Assembly (NCBI GenBank): GCA_029339195.1
Contig: JAPTJF010000005.1
Span: 372,001 to 436,000, forward strand
Direction of reading: 5' to 3'
DNA length: 64,000 nt
Source of the DNA: Micractinium sp. NFX-FRZ
Taxonomy: Eukaryota > Chlorophyta > Trebouxiophyceae > Chlorellales > Chlorellaceae
A model generated the notes under the pieces. It ran no database searches. It saw only the letters and a program-made list of their open reading frames with translations, and was not told the DNA's origin. Position numbers and translations under genes: made by a program. Shown piece by piece: positions 1-18,023 of the stretch; the first letter of the stretch is position 1, and every line of letters begins with the position of its first letter.

Positions 1-160
1 CAATCTACAGGCATTGTGATCAGCGCCGCCGAGGCGTTTGGCACCGGCGGCGGTCCACATCACCGCGTTCTCGTCTGAACCCCGATCCCCAGCCGCGGCG
101 ACCAGCACTCCCTTCACGGGCGCATAGGTGGTCTGACAGCGGGTGGCCCGGCCGGGGGCG
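1..160. other. Left-edge sequence before the RRM gene
   Basis: No gene is supported here. An in-frame TGA at 134-136 precedes the ATG at 161, so the following gene is unlikely to extend further left unless a splice acceptor lies here. The stretch is probably its 5' UTR or proximal promoter. Confidence 0.4.
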
Positions 161-3130
161 ATGGAGGGGGAGGCGGCCGCCCCGCGGGCGGCGGCAGCAG
201 CGGAGCAGCGGGCGGCAGCGGCGGAGCGCCGGACCGAGCTCTTGTTCCAACAGCTCGAGTCGCAGCAGCAGATGCTGGAAGCAGCCGCGTGCCGAGCCTC
301 TGAAGCCGAGGCACAGCTTGAGCAGGTGCAGGTGCAGCTGAAGCGCGCGCAGGCGGGGCACAAGGAGGGCGCTCGGCACTGGCCGACGCGGCACTCCGGA
401 GACGCCCGACAAGCAGCGGCGGCAGCGGGCAAGCTGGCGACCCAGCAAGTGGCTGCTGCCGCCGCTGCAGACCACGTGGCAGCGGTGGAAGCAGCACTCA
501 GTAAGCTGGTGTCAGGCTTTCTGGCGGCCAAGCTCCCGGCTGCAGCAGCTGCCGCCATCACGGTAGCTGCCAGCCAAGCGCAGGCTGCAGCCGCCGACTT
601 GGTGCGTCTGATGCATCAGCAGGCTCAGTTGGAGCAAGAACTGCAGCAGCAGGGCAGCGCGGAGTGGGAGGGCGATGCAGGTGCGTTCACTGTTGTCCCC
701 GCTGTGCTTGCGTGCTGCCATCTGCTGCCCCTGGCGCTGCCTGCTTCCTGCTGCCTTCTGCCCAGCCCACCGCCTCTACCATGCCCTGTCCTTCATCCAC
801 CCGAAGCTGACCCGCATTGATTGCGGCCACCTCATGCGCTGCAGGCACGCCCCGGGCGGACGCATGCCGGCGCCTGTGGATTGGCGGCGTCACCCGGCGG
901 CCCAGCGAGCGGGAGGTGCTAGCAGCGGTTGAGAAGTTTGGCGCGGTAGAGTCGGGTGAGTTTAGGTGGATGAAGGACAAGGCAGGGCAGGCGCAAGGGG
1001 GCTGAAGGCAGTGGTGCGTGGACGCCGGCATGTGCTGCTGCTGATGGGGCTGCTGCTGCTGCTGCTGCGGCTGCTGCTGCTGCTGCTGCTGCTGCTGCGG
1101 CTGCTGCTGCTGCTGCTGCTGCTGCTGTGTAGAGTGCCCATCGGCGGCGGGACCTCTTTTTCGCTGCATTCGTCAGTCAGCTCCTGCCCTCCTGCCCTGC
1201 CCTTCACTCACCGGCCCTCCCCCCACTTGCCAACCGCTCCCACTGGCCGCCCTGCCCCTCCCGCCTGCCCGCAGTGCGCGTGTTCCTGCAGCGGCGCTGC
1301 GCCTTTGTCGACTTTGCAGATGCCGAGTCAGCAGCCAGGGCCAAGCGTGCGCTGCACGGCCGCGCCCTCCCGCAGCTGTCAGGTGGGGCGGGGCGGGGGG
1401 GCGCCGGGCCAGCTGGGGCGCAGGGGGCAGGGGCATGAGCGGGCTGCCACAGGGTGGGTACAACGCTTGCTTGTAGCTTGCGGGGGCATGGGGTGGGATA
1501 GTTGATCTCTGCCTGTGGTGCCCTCCTTACCCTGCTCTGGTCCATTTTCCCTTGCCGCCTGCTGCTTGCAGGCTCACGCGAGCTGACTGTGCAGTACCAG
1601 AAGAGCGATCCGCCCCGGGCTTTCAGCAGCGGCGCAGCAGCTGCAACCGGCCGGGCGGCTGCCCCGGCGCCGGCGCCCCGCAGCAGCAAGCTGAGCGTGT
1701 CGGCGCCAGCCTGGCAGCCGCCCAGCGCCCAGCGTGCTCAGCAGGACCTGGGACCGCTGCCGCCGCCGCTGCCTGAAACAATCGACTGGGAGGCAGCGGC
1801 GGATGCTGCCTGGGCGGCGGTGGGCGGCGAGTGGGACGAGGACGGCGAGGGGGAGTGGTGGGGCGGCGACGCTGGCGCCGGGGCGCAAGAGGAGGTGGAG
1901 GAAGAAGAGGAGGAGGAGGGGAGCAGCCACCATTTGGACCAACCAGAGCTCTTCCTTCCCAGCGAGCTGCTCGACGCCGACGAACCCCCACTAGTGTCCG
2001 CACCCACGCCGCCCCTGCTGCCAATGCCGCTGCCCCTGGCGCTGTCTGCTGACTCGGCAGGCTCCTCTAGCGGCCTCAGCTGCACCGGCTCGGCTGGCAG
2101 CGGCGACCTGCGGCAGCAGCAGCAGGGCCAGGGCCAGGGCCAGCAGCAGCAGTGGGGGCAGGCGCGGGAGCGGGGGCGGGGGTGGGAGGTGGACGCGCCT
2201 GAGAGCGGGCACGCGCCCAGCCGGAGCCTCTGGGTGGGGCGCACCCACCCACAGAGCCGTTGGAAGCCGGTTGACTTTCAGCACAAAGTGGAGGTGGCCT
2301 TTTCCAGCTGTGGCGTGGTGGAGGCAGGTGAGATGATGGGGCGCGGTGCACAGCCGTGGCTGCCTGTCAGCACTGGCTGTGAGCGTGGTGGTGGAGGCAG
2401 GTACGATGATGTGGCGGGCTCACACTTTTGGCTCAACGGGGAGCGTTTGGTGGGGTGCAGAGCTGTGTCTGTCAGCACTGGCTGGTCAAGCGCCTGTGGC
2501 GGTTGGCCAACCGTCTGCAAGCGCTGGCTGTCGCTGGCAACCGCTGCCTCAGGAACAACTGTTGTGCCGCCTGTGCGCCGGACGTGCACGCCGTACTGCC
2601 ACAGCTACCCACCAGCCTGTCTCGTTGCTCTCCCACCCTGCCCCCCTGCCCCCTTGCCGCCGCTTTCGTTTTTCCCTCTGCAGTGGACGTGCCCAAGGGC
2701 AAGACCTTCTGCTTTGTGCACTTTGAGGATGCGGCCGCCGCGGGGCGCGCGCTGGAGGCGCTGCAGGGCGCGCTGGTGCCCGACCTGGCAGGCAAGTGGA
2801 CAGGGTGATGCTTTGCTGGTTGGGAATTTGGCAAGTAAAGTGGATAGGGTGGTGCTTCGCTAGCGGCAGTGCCGGCACTGGCAGGCAGGTGCTCAGGGTG
2901 ATGCGTCTCTAGCAACGGGGGCAGCAGGGCCTAACGGCGCCAGGCAATGGTGCCGGCCAGAGCTGGCAGGGCTGGTGCCCACTGGGCAGGCAGTCGGTTG
3001 CGCACCGGCCTGCCGCACACTCCCAATTTACCCCAAAGCAACGGCTTCGCCCCCACCAGGCGGCGTCCTAGGCACACTTCCCACCTTTTACGCTCTCCTC
3101 ATCCTTGCCCTGCGCCCTCATCCGCCCGGG

Positions 3131-3162
<32 letters not shown>

Positions 3163-3224
3163 CAGAGGGGCCTCTGGAGATCAAGTACTGCCGGAGCTCC
3201 AGGCCCCGGGCGTGGGGCGCGTGA
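161..3224 (+). CDS. Two-RRM RNA-binding protein, spen/FPA-like
   Basis: Predicted RNA-binding protein of 553 aa. Exons 161-680, 845-955, 1275-1382, 1572-2327, 2684-2791, 3166-3224; phase is kept at every junction. Residues 1 to about 173 are Ala/Gln/Glu-rich and probably coiled coil. The first RRM is assembled from three exons: RNP2-like RLWIGGV (from 904 on) and RNP1-like CAFVDFAD. A long acidic, Gln-rich linker follows, then a second RRM (SLWVGRT and KTFCFVHFED) ending in PLEIKYCRSSRPR near the stop. The layout of paired RRMs with weak RNP motifs resembles plant FPA and animal spen proteins, so a role in RNA processing is inferred. The last intron (2792-3165) uses a GC donor (GCAAGT). Start chosen at the first ATG after an in-frame stop. 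Family assignment is solid, the exact orthologue is not. Confidence 0.78.
1035..1127 (+). repeat. Interrupted (CTG)n microsatellite in an intron
   Basis: About thirty CTG triplets, interrupted by CGG and GATGGGG, fill part of intron 2 of the RRM gene. The sense transcript would carry CUG repeats. Open frames through it are artefacts of the repeat. Confidence 0.95.
2313..2484 (+). repeat. Exon-edge duplication at the exon 4 donor (RRM gene)
   Basis: The end of exon 4 with its donor (GTGGAGGCAG|GTGAGATGAT, 2318-2337) is repeated inside the intron at about 2383-2415 with donor GTACGATGAT. A flanking 16-bp piece (CTGTCAGCACTGGCTG) also occurs twice, at about 2364 and 2469. Confidence 0.75.
2783..2870 (+). 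repeat. Duplicated donor region after exon 5 (RRM gene)
   Basis: The exon end and GC donor (GGCAAGTGGACAGGGTGATG, from 2790) recur in diverged form from about 2830 (GGCAAGTAAAGTGGATAGGG) and again near 2885-2905. Confidence 0.6.
3131..3162 (+). repeat. (CCTG)n tetranucleotide repeat
   Basis: Eight CCTG units form the pyrimidine-rich tract immediately before the last splice acceptor of the RRM gene (CAG at 3163-3165). Confidence 0.9.
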
Positions 3225-4798
3225 GGAGCCGCTGTGGAGAGCGGCAGCTCACAAACACAGCGGGTCACCGCTGCGCCCCGCACGCTCAGGGGGTGCCTTC
3301 TGCTGAAGCCTTCTCACCTGCGCCATGCAAGAATACTGATGCCTACAAAGCCCCCACCTTGAGCTCGCCGCCCGGCTGCAAGGATGCCTCAGCTGCCAAC
3401 TGGCAGCGTGAGGCGCAGCTCTTACGACTGCACATTGCAAGGGCAGGGGCACCCTCCGCACGTGCCCTGCCCTGTTCGCCAGCACATGGACAAGTGCTGG
3501 GCCGCACTCCGCCCATGCGCTCCTCTCCGCCAAATGCCTTGCCGCCCCCCCGCACTCTCAGTGCGAGCCCCTGCCTGTCGCATTACCCTAAACCCAAGCC
3601 CGTTCTCACCCCCTGCCAGCTGGCCTCCTGGCAGCAGCCAGCAGCACCCAGCTGTCCTGTAGCACAGCCCTACAGCCCCCTCACTGCTGGTTGCGCGCCT
3701 TGCTCGGTGCATGCCGCCACACCTTGATTATTGCAACGCCGCCCCATGCAAAATTGCCCCACGCCATTAACCCGCTGCGCCACACACTGCTGTGTGGGGT
3801 GACGGCCAGGAGAGAGTGCGCTTGTGTGACCGACTGCCCAGTGCCCGGAGCTTGCCCGGGCGGCGGCCGCTGCAGATGCCACCCAGCAGCTGCTACCAGT
3901 GCTGGCTGTGTTGCTCTACACGTGCAATGCACCATGCTGCATCCAGGCTCCGTGTGGCTGCCGCCCTCTGGGGTGTGTCAGGGCCTGTTTACAGGAGGAC
4001 AGTCTACAGAACGCAGTCCAGACAGATGTGACGTGGTGCAGGCACCGGAGGGAGAGCAACAGGCGAATACTGGCAGCTGGCAGCTGGTCTGCAAGTTGAC
4101 CAGGGGCGCAGCAAGGCAGCGCAGTGGTGTGGCAGTCACATCGGGGGGTGGTTGTACAGGCGCCCAGAAGGGAGGTTGCCAGGGATGGACTCCGCTTCAA
4201 GCTGGGCAGGCGTGGGCGGCCGGCGGCCAGTTACTGGCGGCAGGGCGCATGGCTGAGCTCATGCAGCGTGGAATGTTGCGGTGCATGAATGGGGGGCCCC
4301 CGGGGCGTCTGCCGATGAGGCCAAACTGAAGTGCAAGTGGTCTAGAGTGTTAGGGGAGGCAGGCACAGGGCAGGAAGTCTGCACGCCTGCGTGCCTCGAA
4401 TGCGGGCATGGCAGCAATGTGAGGAAGAGGGCCAGGCGCGCCCGAAACATAAAAGGGAGTATGAAGCAAGTTGTAGCAGGCGGCAGCGGTGATTCGGGGC
4501 TGCTCAGCATTCAAGTCCTGGTTTGGTAGGCGGGGATGGGGGTAGGGCGCATGGTAGGATGAGGGGGGTCTTGAGTGACAGGGTGAAGGGGCCTTGTAGT
4601 GTAGGATGATATGTGTTGTGTGATGAGACAGATACCAGGAGAGCAGAATAGGGGGAAGGTAGCGGGAAGGCAGAACTGAAACAGCATTGCTTGCTGGGCT
4701 GGAGGGTGGGTCTACACAAAAGTGTCAGGTGGCTTGGTGGACATACACGGTGTGCCTGGTTTCTTTGGTTCGTGAGGTTGTCGGTACTATCGGGGCAT
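3225..4798. other. Intergenic region between convergent genes
   Basis: 1.57 kb between the RRM gene stop (+) and the SBP gene stop (-). Open frames here, including one of 212 codons at 3691-4329, show no recognisable domain and have erratic Cys/Pro-rich composition. It presumably holds both 3' UTRs. A TGTAA on the minus strand at 3989-3993 is far from the SBP stop. No RNA gene seen. Confidence 0.5.
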
Positions 4799-6654
4799 CT
4801 ACAGGGCAGTTGGGGCGTGCTGCACGTGCTGAGCCACCGTGGACTGCAGCAGCAGTGCTGCCACCTGTCCCAGCTGCTGCCCGCTGAGCTGGCCATGCTG
4901 CTGCAGCCCCGGCTGCCACGCACCCAGCTGCGACGCCAGCATGAAGGGCAGCGGCAGAGGCGGCGCCTGTGCTGCCAGGAGGGCCATCCTCGCCGCCGGC
5001 TGCGGCCAGTATGCGGCGGGGAGGGCTTGCGGCGGTGGCAGGGGCAGCAGCGGCAGTGGCTGCAGGACGGAAGCCTGCTGCAGGAGGAAGGAGTCGCGGA
5101 GGGACAGCGCCTGCTGCTGCCACGTCAGCTCCAGCTGTTTCAGGGCTGCTGCCGTGGCTGCAGGGGACCCAGGCTGCGCCGATGGGTGCAGCAGCGCTTG
5201 CGCGATGCCTTCAGCCGCTGCTGCCAGGGGTGCGTGCCGCTTGCGCTTCCTCCCCCATCTGGGGAGCTCCGGAGAGGAGGTCTCTGGCAAGCCCCCTTGC
5301 TCCGCTGCCTGCTGAGCTGGCGTGTGTGGCTGCTGAGCTGGCGGGTGTGGCAGCAGTGGCGCTGCCCGCTGCAGGGCTGGGAGCCTCAGGGTCAGTGAGA
5401 GCTGGGGCTGGGCGAGGGAGAAGGTTGGGCCAGCAGGCACAGCGGGCGCACGGCTGGCTGTGGGGCTATCCAGCTGCCAGCAGGGCCACTGGGGGAGCGC
5501 GGTGCTGTCGCTGCTGAGCATGCTTTGCCCGCTGAGCTGCGCCGGCAGCAGGGTGATGGCCTCTGCCGTGCCGCAAAATTGCCCCAGCTTCTGCTCTGCC
5601 TGCGGCTCCAAGTTCTGCATGCTCTCCTGCCCCTGCTGCTGCTCAGCCCCAGCACTGGGCTCCTGCTGGTGCCGCCCCGCGGCGGCTGCCAGGTATGCGA
5701 GCGGGCACCACTCTGCTGTTGGCTGCTGCTGCTGCTGCCACGCCTGCTGCACAGCTTCAGCCTCCTGCTTGCAGGCAAGGAACACTGAGGTGGGAGCAGT
5801 GCCGTCGCACAGCCCGCCGGAGCCTCTGCTGGCGCCTGCGCCTGGCGGTGCCCCGCGCTGCAGTACCGGCGGATTGCCGCTGCATGCCCCAGCAGGCTCT
5901 GACCTGGCAGCAGCCCCTGCTCTCTCACGATCCTCCTCGCTGCCGCTGCCGCCCCCGCCCTTGGTGCGCTGGCGCCGCATCCGCCGGCGTGCCGCGTGCG
6001 CTGCCAGCTGCGCGCGGCAGCTGCGCTGGGTGCCGTCGAAGGCGGAGAGGCCGTGGAAGCGGCCGCACTGCGGGCAGGGGGTGGCAGTAGGGGCAGGGTG
6101 CATTGTGGGTTGAAGAGCGGAGGCCTGAGCATCTGTGCTGGCACTGCCAAGCAAACTGCACGCAGTCTGCATCTCACGGGGACCTGCAGCAGGGCGGGTG
6201 ACTCCCACTGCCGTGTGCCTCCTGCTGTTTGCTACGGTACGCACCTGCTGGCAGAAGCGGCTGGGCAGGCCGCCGCGCTCCACCACCGGCGCTGCAGCGT
6301 GCTCCTTGCACACGCGGTACCTCTGCAGAACGACGAACAGATAGTGTGTGTTTGGGTGTGGGTGGGTGCATCGTGGCCCAGCAGGTATGCTGCAAGTGAA
6401 CCCTGCCAGTGCAGGCGGTGGGCAGGTGGGGTACCCGGCCCCCCTGCCAGGCAGCTCTCCGCGGAGATCCGGAGCACAGCGGGACAATTTCCCTCTCCTG
6501 GCGCTCTCACCTTGAAGAATGCTGGCATGGACGGGTCACTGGCGAGGCTGGTGCGGCAGACCATACACACCAACGCCGGACCTGCATCAGGCCTGAGGTG
6601 CTGCCCGCCAGGCTCTGCCCGGGATTTCATCGCATCACTGCTAGCCGCTAGCAT
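4799..6654 (-). CDS. SBP-box (SQUAMOSA promoter-binding-like) transcription factor
   Basis: Predicted DNA-binding transcription factor of 496 aa, acting in the nucleus. Exons 6511-6654, 6245-6322, 4799-6067, joined in phase. The SBP domain is split over all three exons, roughly residues 30-110. The first zinc site has CMVC, then RYRVCKEH. The second has RFCQQCGRFH with a Cys 12 residues after the His (SAFDGTQRSC). Arg-rich AARRRMRRQR supplies the nuclear localisation signal at the domain end. The family core APVV..GG..RFCQQC is unmistakable. The first cysteine pair is spaced C-x2-C instead of the usual C-x4-C. The remaining 390 aa are Gln/Ala/Pro/Leu-rich with a second basic cluster (GRKRKRH). 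The family binds GTAC-core sites and in green algae includes nutrient regulators; the target of this one is unknown. ATG at 6654 is the first in frame; a start nine codons in (MKSRAE) is possible. Confidence 0.9.
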
Positions 6655-7660
6655 GCGGCAACCGTGCAGGGAAGTTCAGTGCGTCCGCCCGTCCTCAGAG
6701 CTGGGCGCTCTGCAGGCCAGACTGTGTGGGGTCCGCGGGAGGAGGGCCGAACAACTTTGTTGATGATTGGAGGGACCCTCCGAAAGCTCCTGTCAGGTGC
6801 TTTATGAGGGGGGAGAGTGGCCCCCGCGGGTGGCCTCTCCCGGAGTTGGACTGGGCCGGGGGAGGCTGTAGATGGCGCCAAACGACAGAAAGCTGCGTGC
6901 GTTGGAGCCGAAAGCTGTTCGTAACATGTGCGTTGCAAGCTTCCCGCCGGAAATGGAGCTGGGTGCCAGGTGGCAGGGCCATCCTTCATGCATACGGTTG
7001 GTGAACAGTTGCCGCAAGCAGCCAGCATACCAGCACCCGCAGCCGCCGTGCGAGGGTGGCATGTTCAGGCACGCCGTTGGGGTCCTCAGCAGCGGTATCC
7101 CGCCCAGCCTGGGGAGGGGTGTTGGGCAGGGCGCTGCTCATGGGCTCCCTCCTGTAGGGGTGCCCTCACACATCCGTTCGCTCAACATTCGTTTTTAGGG
7201 TTGCTTGTCAAATCATCCGTGAAAGGCGGCGGTTGGTATGGCAAAAGCCCACCGCGTGCATTGCACAGCCCTGCACGCACGCTGCCATCTGCCCCCTTGC
7301 ATGCGGTCCCGCTTGAAACGGGGGCGCCCGCAGCAACCCCTCCCGTCAACTTCGGCGCAGGCAATGCTACTCGAGTGGGCACTGCTGCCGCATTCTAACA
7401 GGGATGTGCACAGGAACGCTTACACGCGGTTGAAGAGCTGCCCAGCAACAGCAGGCAGCGCCGCTGTCGCTGCGTGTGGAGCGCTGAACTGGGCCCACGC
7501 GCTCGACAGTGCCGCATGATGGGGCGGGGCGTGCAGCGCCCCTTGAAGGGGCACATCGCGACCGGGGGGGCTGCTGTCTACAGGTGCTGAGATCACACCA
7601 GTGCCTTTCTTCTCCCCAACAGTGCCGCGCTTCTCTCCCACTCAAGTAGGTCCCCCTGCC
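6655..7660. other. Upstream region of the SBP gene
   Basis: About 1 kb between the SBP start and the stop of the sucrase/ferredoxin-like gene, both on the minus strand. It should hold the SBP promoter and the other gene's 3' UTR. No conserved gene, TATA box or RNA gene was recognised. Confidence 0.45.
7420..7424 (-). terminator. Candidate TGTAA polyadenylation signal
   Basis: TGTAA on the minus strand about 240 nt past the stop of the sucrase/ferredoxin-like gene. TGTAA is the usual poly(A) signal in green algae; position alone supports this copy. Confidence 0.3.
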
Positions 7661-9586
7661 TCACTTGACCAGTTCTTCAATGTCCTTCACGGCCGCCTCA
7701 AAGTGGTCTTTCTGCTCCGGCTTGCTCATCCCCACGCGGCCGCGCCACCAGGGGCGCAGCGCCGCCTCGCCCGCAGCGCCGCTGGGGGACTGCGGCAGCG
7801 GGGGGCGCAAGGAGGGAGGAGCAAGCGGGTGAATGCCGTGTGCGTGTGCGCATCAGATGCATGGTTGTCTGTGGGGGCAACGTGGGGGCGGCGGCCACAG
7901 CTTGCAGGCCAAAGTGTGGGGTGGGGACCTGCAACGGACCGCGAGCAGCTGCCGGCAGAGCATGTCCTGAGCGCATGCACATGCACCGCACAGCTAGGGC
8001 ACGCACCAGGCGGCTGCGCCGGCACCCTGCTCCCAGAGGCCTCACAAAGTGCACCCACCCCCTCCATGTGCCTCATCAGAGGCCCACCCACCCTTGAAGC
8101 CGAGCTGGAACTCCCGGCGAGCCCTCTGCAGCGCCACACCCTCTTGCCTTCAACAAAGCACCCACGGCTGCCCCACGCTGAACAACTCCTCAAGTTGTGC
8201 ACACACACCTTGGCAGCCAGCAGGGCATCCAAAAAGGCCGCTGCATTCCCCGGGTTGAGGGCCCCAAACCAGTCACCATCGGTGCTCTTCCCCTTGCTGT
8301 ACACAAGCACGTTGCCGGCGTACTGCAGCGGGCAGGTGGGTGGGAAGGTAGGGCGGCACAAAGTGGATGGGACAACGGCATGTGTTGCGGTGTACGCGGG
8401 CAGGAGAGGGGCGGGTCACACGGGTGCCCCCACGGCCGACAACCCCTCCTCTCCAACAGAAACTGCATCCCGGCACATCCCCACGTCCCGCCCTGCCATC
8501 TCCTCAGCCTTGAACATGTGAATTGCAGGTTCCACATGGCATGTAATAAACTCCCACCCTCTCAACTCACCACATGGCCTCCAACGTGCGAGGTCTTCAG
8601 CACAGCCAGGCCACCGCCGCTGCTGCTTCCTGGCAGCTTCCCCGCCGCCAGCTCAGCCAGCTTGGCAGCCAGCGGGGGGCCGATGTGGCCGCACCGCGCG
8701 TCTCGTGCCGTGTGGCAGCACACAAACAGAGTGGTTCCCTCCACCGCCTCGCCCTGCGCTGCGCTGCCGTCCCCGCTGCCGCCTGCGCTGCTGCCCTCGC
8801 CGGCGCCTGCCAAGGCAGCTACCACCGCGCCTGGAAGCTGCTCCAGCGGCAGGCCCTGGAAGTGAATCCCGGCAGGGAAAACAAAGCAGTCTGCTGTGCC
8901 TGGGTCCAAGGAGGCCGGGGTCAGGTAGTCAAATGCCGTCACCTGGGGAGAAAGGGAGAGAACAGGCAACAGGGCAGACGGGGGAGGAGGGTCGGGGAAG
9001 GCGGTGCAGCGCTGAATGCCGAGGAGGCAAGGGCAGGCAGGTCCACAGGCACGGAAGCAGCGGGCACTGCAGGGTGGAGAGCGAGATAGACTAAGAGGGG
9101 CGGCCTGGAAGAATGGGCTCCTTTCCTGGGCCCCCACCCATGCGAGGTAGCTGCCTCCCGCCCCTCACCTTGACCTTGCCGCTGATGGCGTCGCCCGCCG
9201 CCTTGATGGCCGCACTGACCTCGGCGATGGCGGGCTCGCCGTCCACCTTCTCGGCCCACCACGCCTCGTCTGTGGCTGCCTCGTCAGCGCCAGCGGGGCG
9301 GGGAAGCTTGATGAAGACGTGGTGGGAGTGAGGCGTCACAGACCTGCGGGAGCGGAGGCGGTGCACGCACGCGTACGTGTTGTTCCCCGACCATCTGGTG
9401 CTGTTGGAATGCGTGGGTAAAGTCTATACATCGCTCACTCCTCACAATGTCCTCACGATGCATTGCAAAGTCCAACTCAACTTACCCCGGCTCTGCGGCG
9501 GAGCACTGGGCCAGCACCGCCGGGTCGCAGCCGGCGCAGGGCTCGGCGGCGCCCACGCCCAGCGCGCGCTTGATGGCGCCAAGCAT
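7661..9586 (-). CDS. Sucrase/ferredoxin-like protein (Apd1/Aim32 family)
   Basis: Thioredoxin-fold protein expected to bind a [2Fe-2S] cluster; 296 aa. Exons 9486-9586, 9169-9343, 8571-8942, 8209-8322, 7661-7789, all in phase. The C-terminal domain has the family pattern: FVCCHTARDARCG (Cys-x8-Cys) followed by TSHVGGH (His-x3-His), matching the two-Cys two-His cluster ligands known for yeast Apd1/Aim32. YAGNVLVY and DGDWFGALNP follow, then WWRGRVGMS. The N-terminus has another Cys group (EPCAGC, residues 15-20) and HHVFIKLPRP, typical of the family start. Family roles include redox or metal homeostasis; this member's role is not known. No transit peptide is obvious. The ATG at 9586 gives a normal family start. 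An exon-like stretch at 8089-8125 was left out because it breaks phase. Confidence 0.88.
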
Positions 9587-10308
9587 GGAAGATCGCTGGT
9601 TGGAGAACAGGTGGTTTGTGGAACGCTTGAGAGGCGCGAGAAAAGGCCGGGGCGAAGCGCTGCGAGAGGTGTGAAGGCGGGGCGCGGCTGCCAGCAGGGG
9701 CGCGCTGCTGGTCGCGGGCAGCAAGGGCATGCAGTGAATCGGGTCGCAATGCGCGCAGTGGCACGAGCGCATATGGTGAGGGGCTGACCTGCTGGGCGCG
9801 CTGAGGCGGCCCGCCGCCCGCCGGCAGGTCACCACACTTTCCGCACCTGCTGATCTGCTCAAGCCTGTACAGTTCCTCCTCCGCAGCCAGAGCGCCAATG
9901 TGTTCTGTCCAGCACGGTGCAGGGCAGAGGCGCTTTTACAGCGCCCGCCGCAGTCAGAGAAGTCAGGGGTCAGTGCAGATGGGGGCACGCACACGGTGTG
10001 GGCAATTCAACATAAAAGGAGGAGGCAGTCAGCGGGAAGGGAGGGCCATGCAGGGGCAGGCGATACACAGTTGGTTGGTAGGTCTGCAGCTGCGGCGCAT
10101 CGCCGGGCGGCCGCCTCCTCGGCGGCGCGCTGACCCGCCGTGAGCGCTGCGCTGTGCTGCCCGCGGTTCGGGCAATCTGAAGCGGTCGGGTGGTGCCAAG
10201 CACCACTCAAGCGGCCGTGCCTAGCCGGTATTGAGAAGTTGTTCGTGCAGCATGCTACAATTGTGCTGTGCTGTGCTGACGTGTCAATCTGCCAGCTCAG
10301 CGAGCTGC
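9587..10308. other. Intergenic: promoter of the sucrase/ferredoxin-like gene and MCM3 3' UTR
   Basis: 722 bp between two minus-strand genes. Apart from a candidate poly(A) signal at 9936-9940, nothing specific was recognised. Confidence 0.45.
9936..9940 (-). terminator. Candidate TGTAA polyadenylation signal for MCM3
   Basis: TGTAA on the minus strand about 370 nt beyond the MCM3 stop codon. Confidence 0.3.
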
Positions 10309-17533
<7,225 letters not shown>

Positions 17534-17585
17534 GGCAGCGATCGGGGTTCTAAAGAGGGGTCGCGACGGGCGATGGAGCGGGGTG

Positions 17586-17620
17586 CAACGTTGGCCTGTT
17601 TTTGAATATGCGCAACGTTG
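17586..17620. promoter_or_regulatory. Paired CAACGTTG palindromes upstream of MCM3
   Basis: The perfect 8-bp palindrome CAACGTTG occurs at 17586-17593 and again at 17613-17620, 53-87 bp upstream of the MCM3 start codon and 27 bp apart start to start. Both contain an ACGT core and a CAAC (Myb-like) half. Two copies of a palindrome so close to the start of a cell-cycle gene suggest a factor-binding site. No factor can be named. Confidence 0.35.
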
Positions 17621-17979
17621 AGGCCTTTAGCGACCTGGGAATGTGTTTGCCCTGTGTAGCACTGCCTGGAGGTGTAATCCCGGGCTGGCCAAACTCGGCA
17701 AAGAGGGCCGTGTGGCACGCCAGCTCAGCAGCGCAGCACAGCGGCGCTTCGGCGGCAGCCATTCTGCCACCACCACTTGGCGAGCCATCCCATCAATCTC
17801 ATGGCGGCATAGCGTCAAGATGTCAAATCAGAACATGGGTTTTGCAACGAGACCGCGCCCCGTAGCACATTCTGCCACACCCCCCTGACAGCGGCGGGCG
17901 GCGCGTGTGCACCACGCCGCAGGCCCCAAGTGAGAGTCTGCATCTGTCAGACAACAACTATATGCAGCGGTCATTGGAG

Positions 17980-17984
17980 TTACA
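17980..17984 (-). terminator. Candidate TGTAA polyadenylation signal for POLE3
   Basis: TGTAA on the minus strand about 40 nt past the POLE3 stop codon. Close for a poly(A) signal but plausible. Confidence 0.3.
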
Positions 17985-18023
17985 TGTCTGGAAGCAATCT
18001 AGTCAAGGGGCGCAGTGCAGCGT

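Larger units (their letters stand above)
17534..18023. other. Intergenic: MCM3 promoter and POLE3 3' UTR
   Basis: 490 bp between the POLE3 stop and the MCM3 start, both minus strand. It contains the paired CAACGTTG palindromes and a TGTAA described separately; no gene was seen. Confidence 0.5.

Noticed and set aside
687..1505. Open frames with poly-Gln or poly-Leu on both strands
   Set aside because: They are readings of the intronic CTG repeat; the gene's own exon chain jumps over it in phase.
3691..4329. 212-codon open frame in the intergenic region
   Set aside because: No domain, unnatural Cys/Pro-rich composition, and GC-rich DNA yields such frames often; nothing else supports it.
8089..8125. 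Exon-like stretch (RARREFQLGFK) in the sucrase/ferredoxin-like gene
   Set aside because: Including it breaks phase with the last exon, while joining exon 8209-8322 directly to 7661-7789 keeps phase and matches the family.
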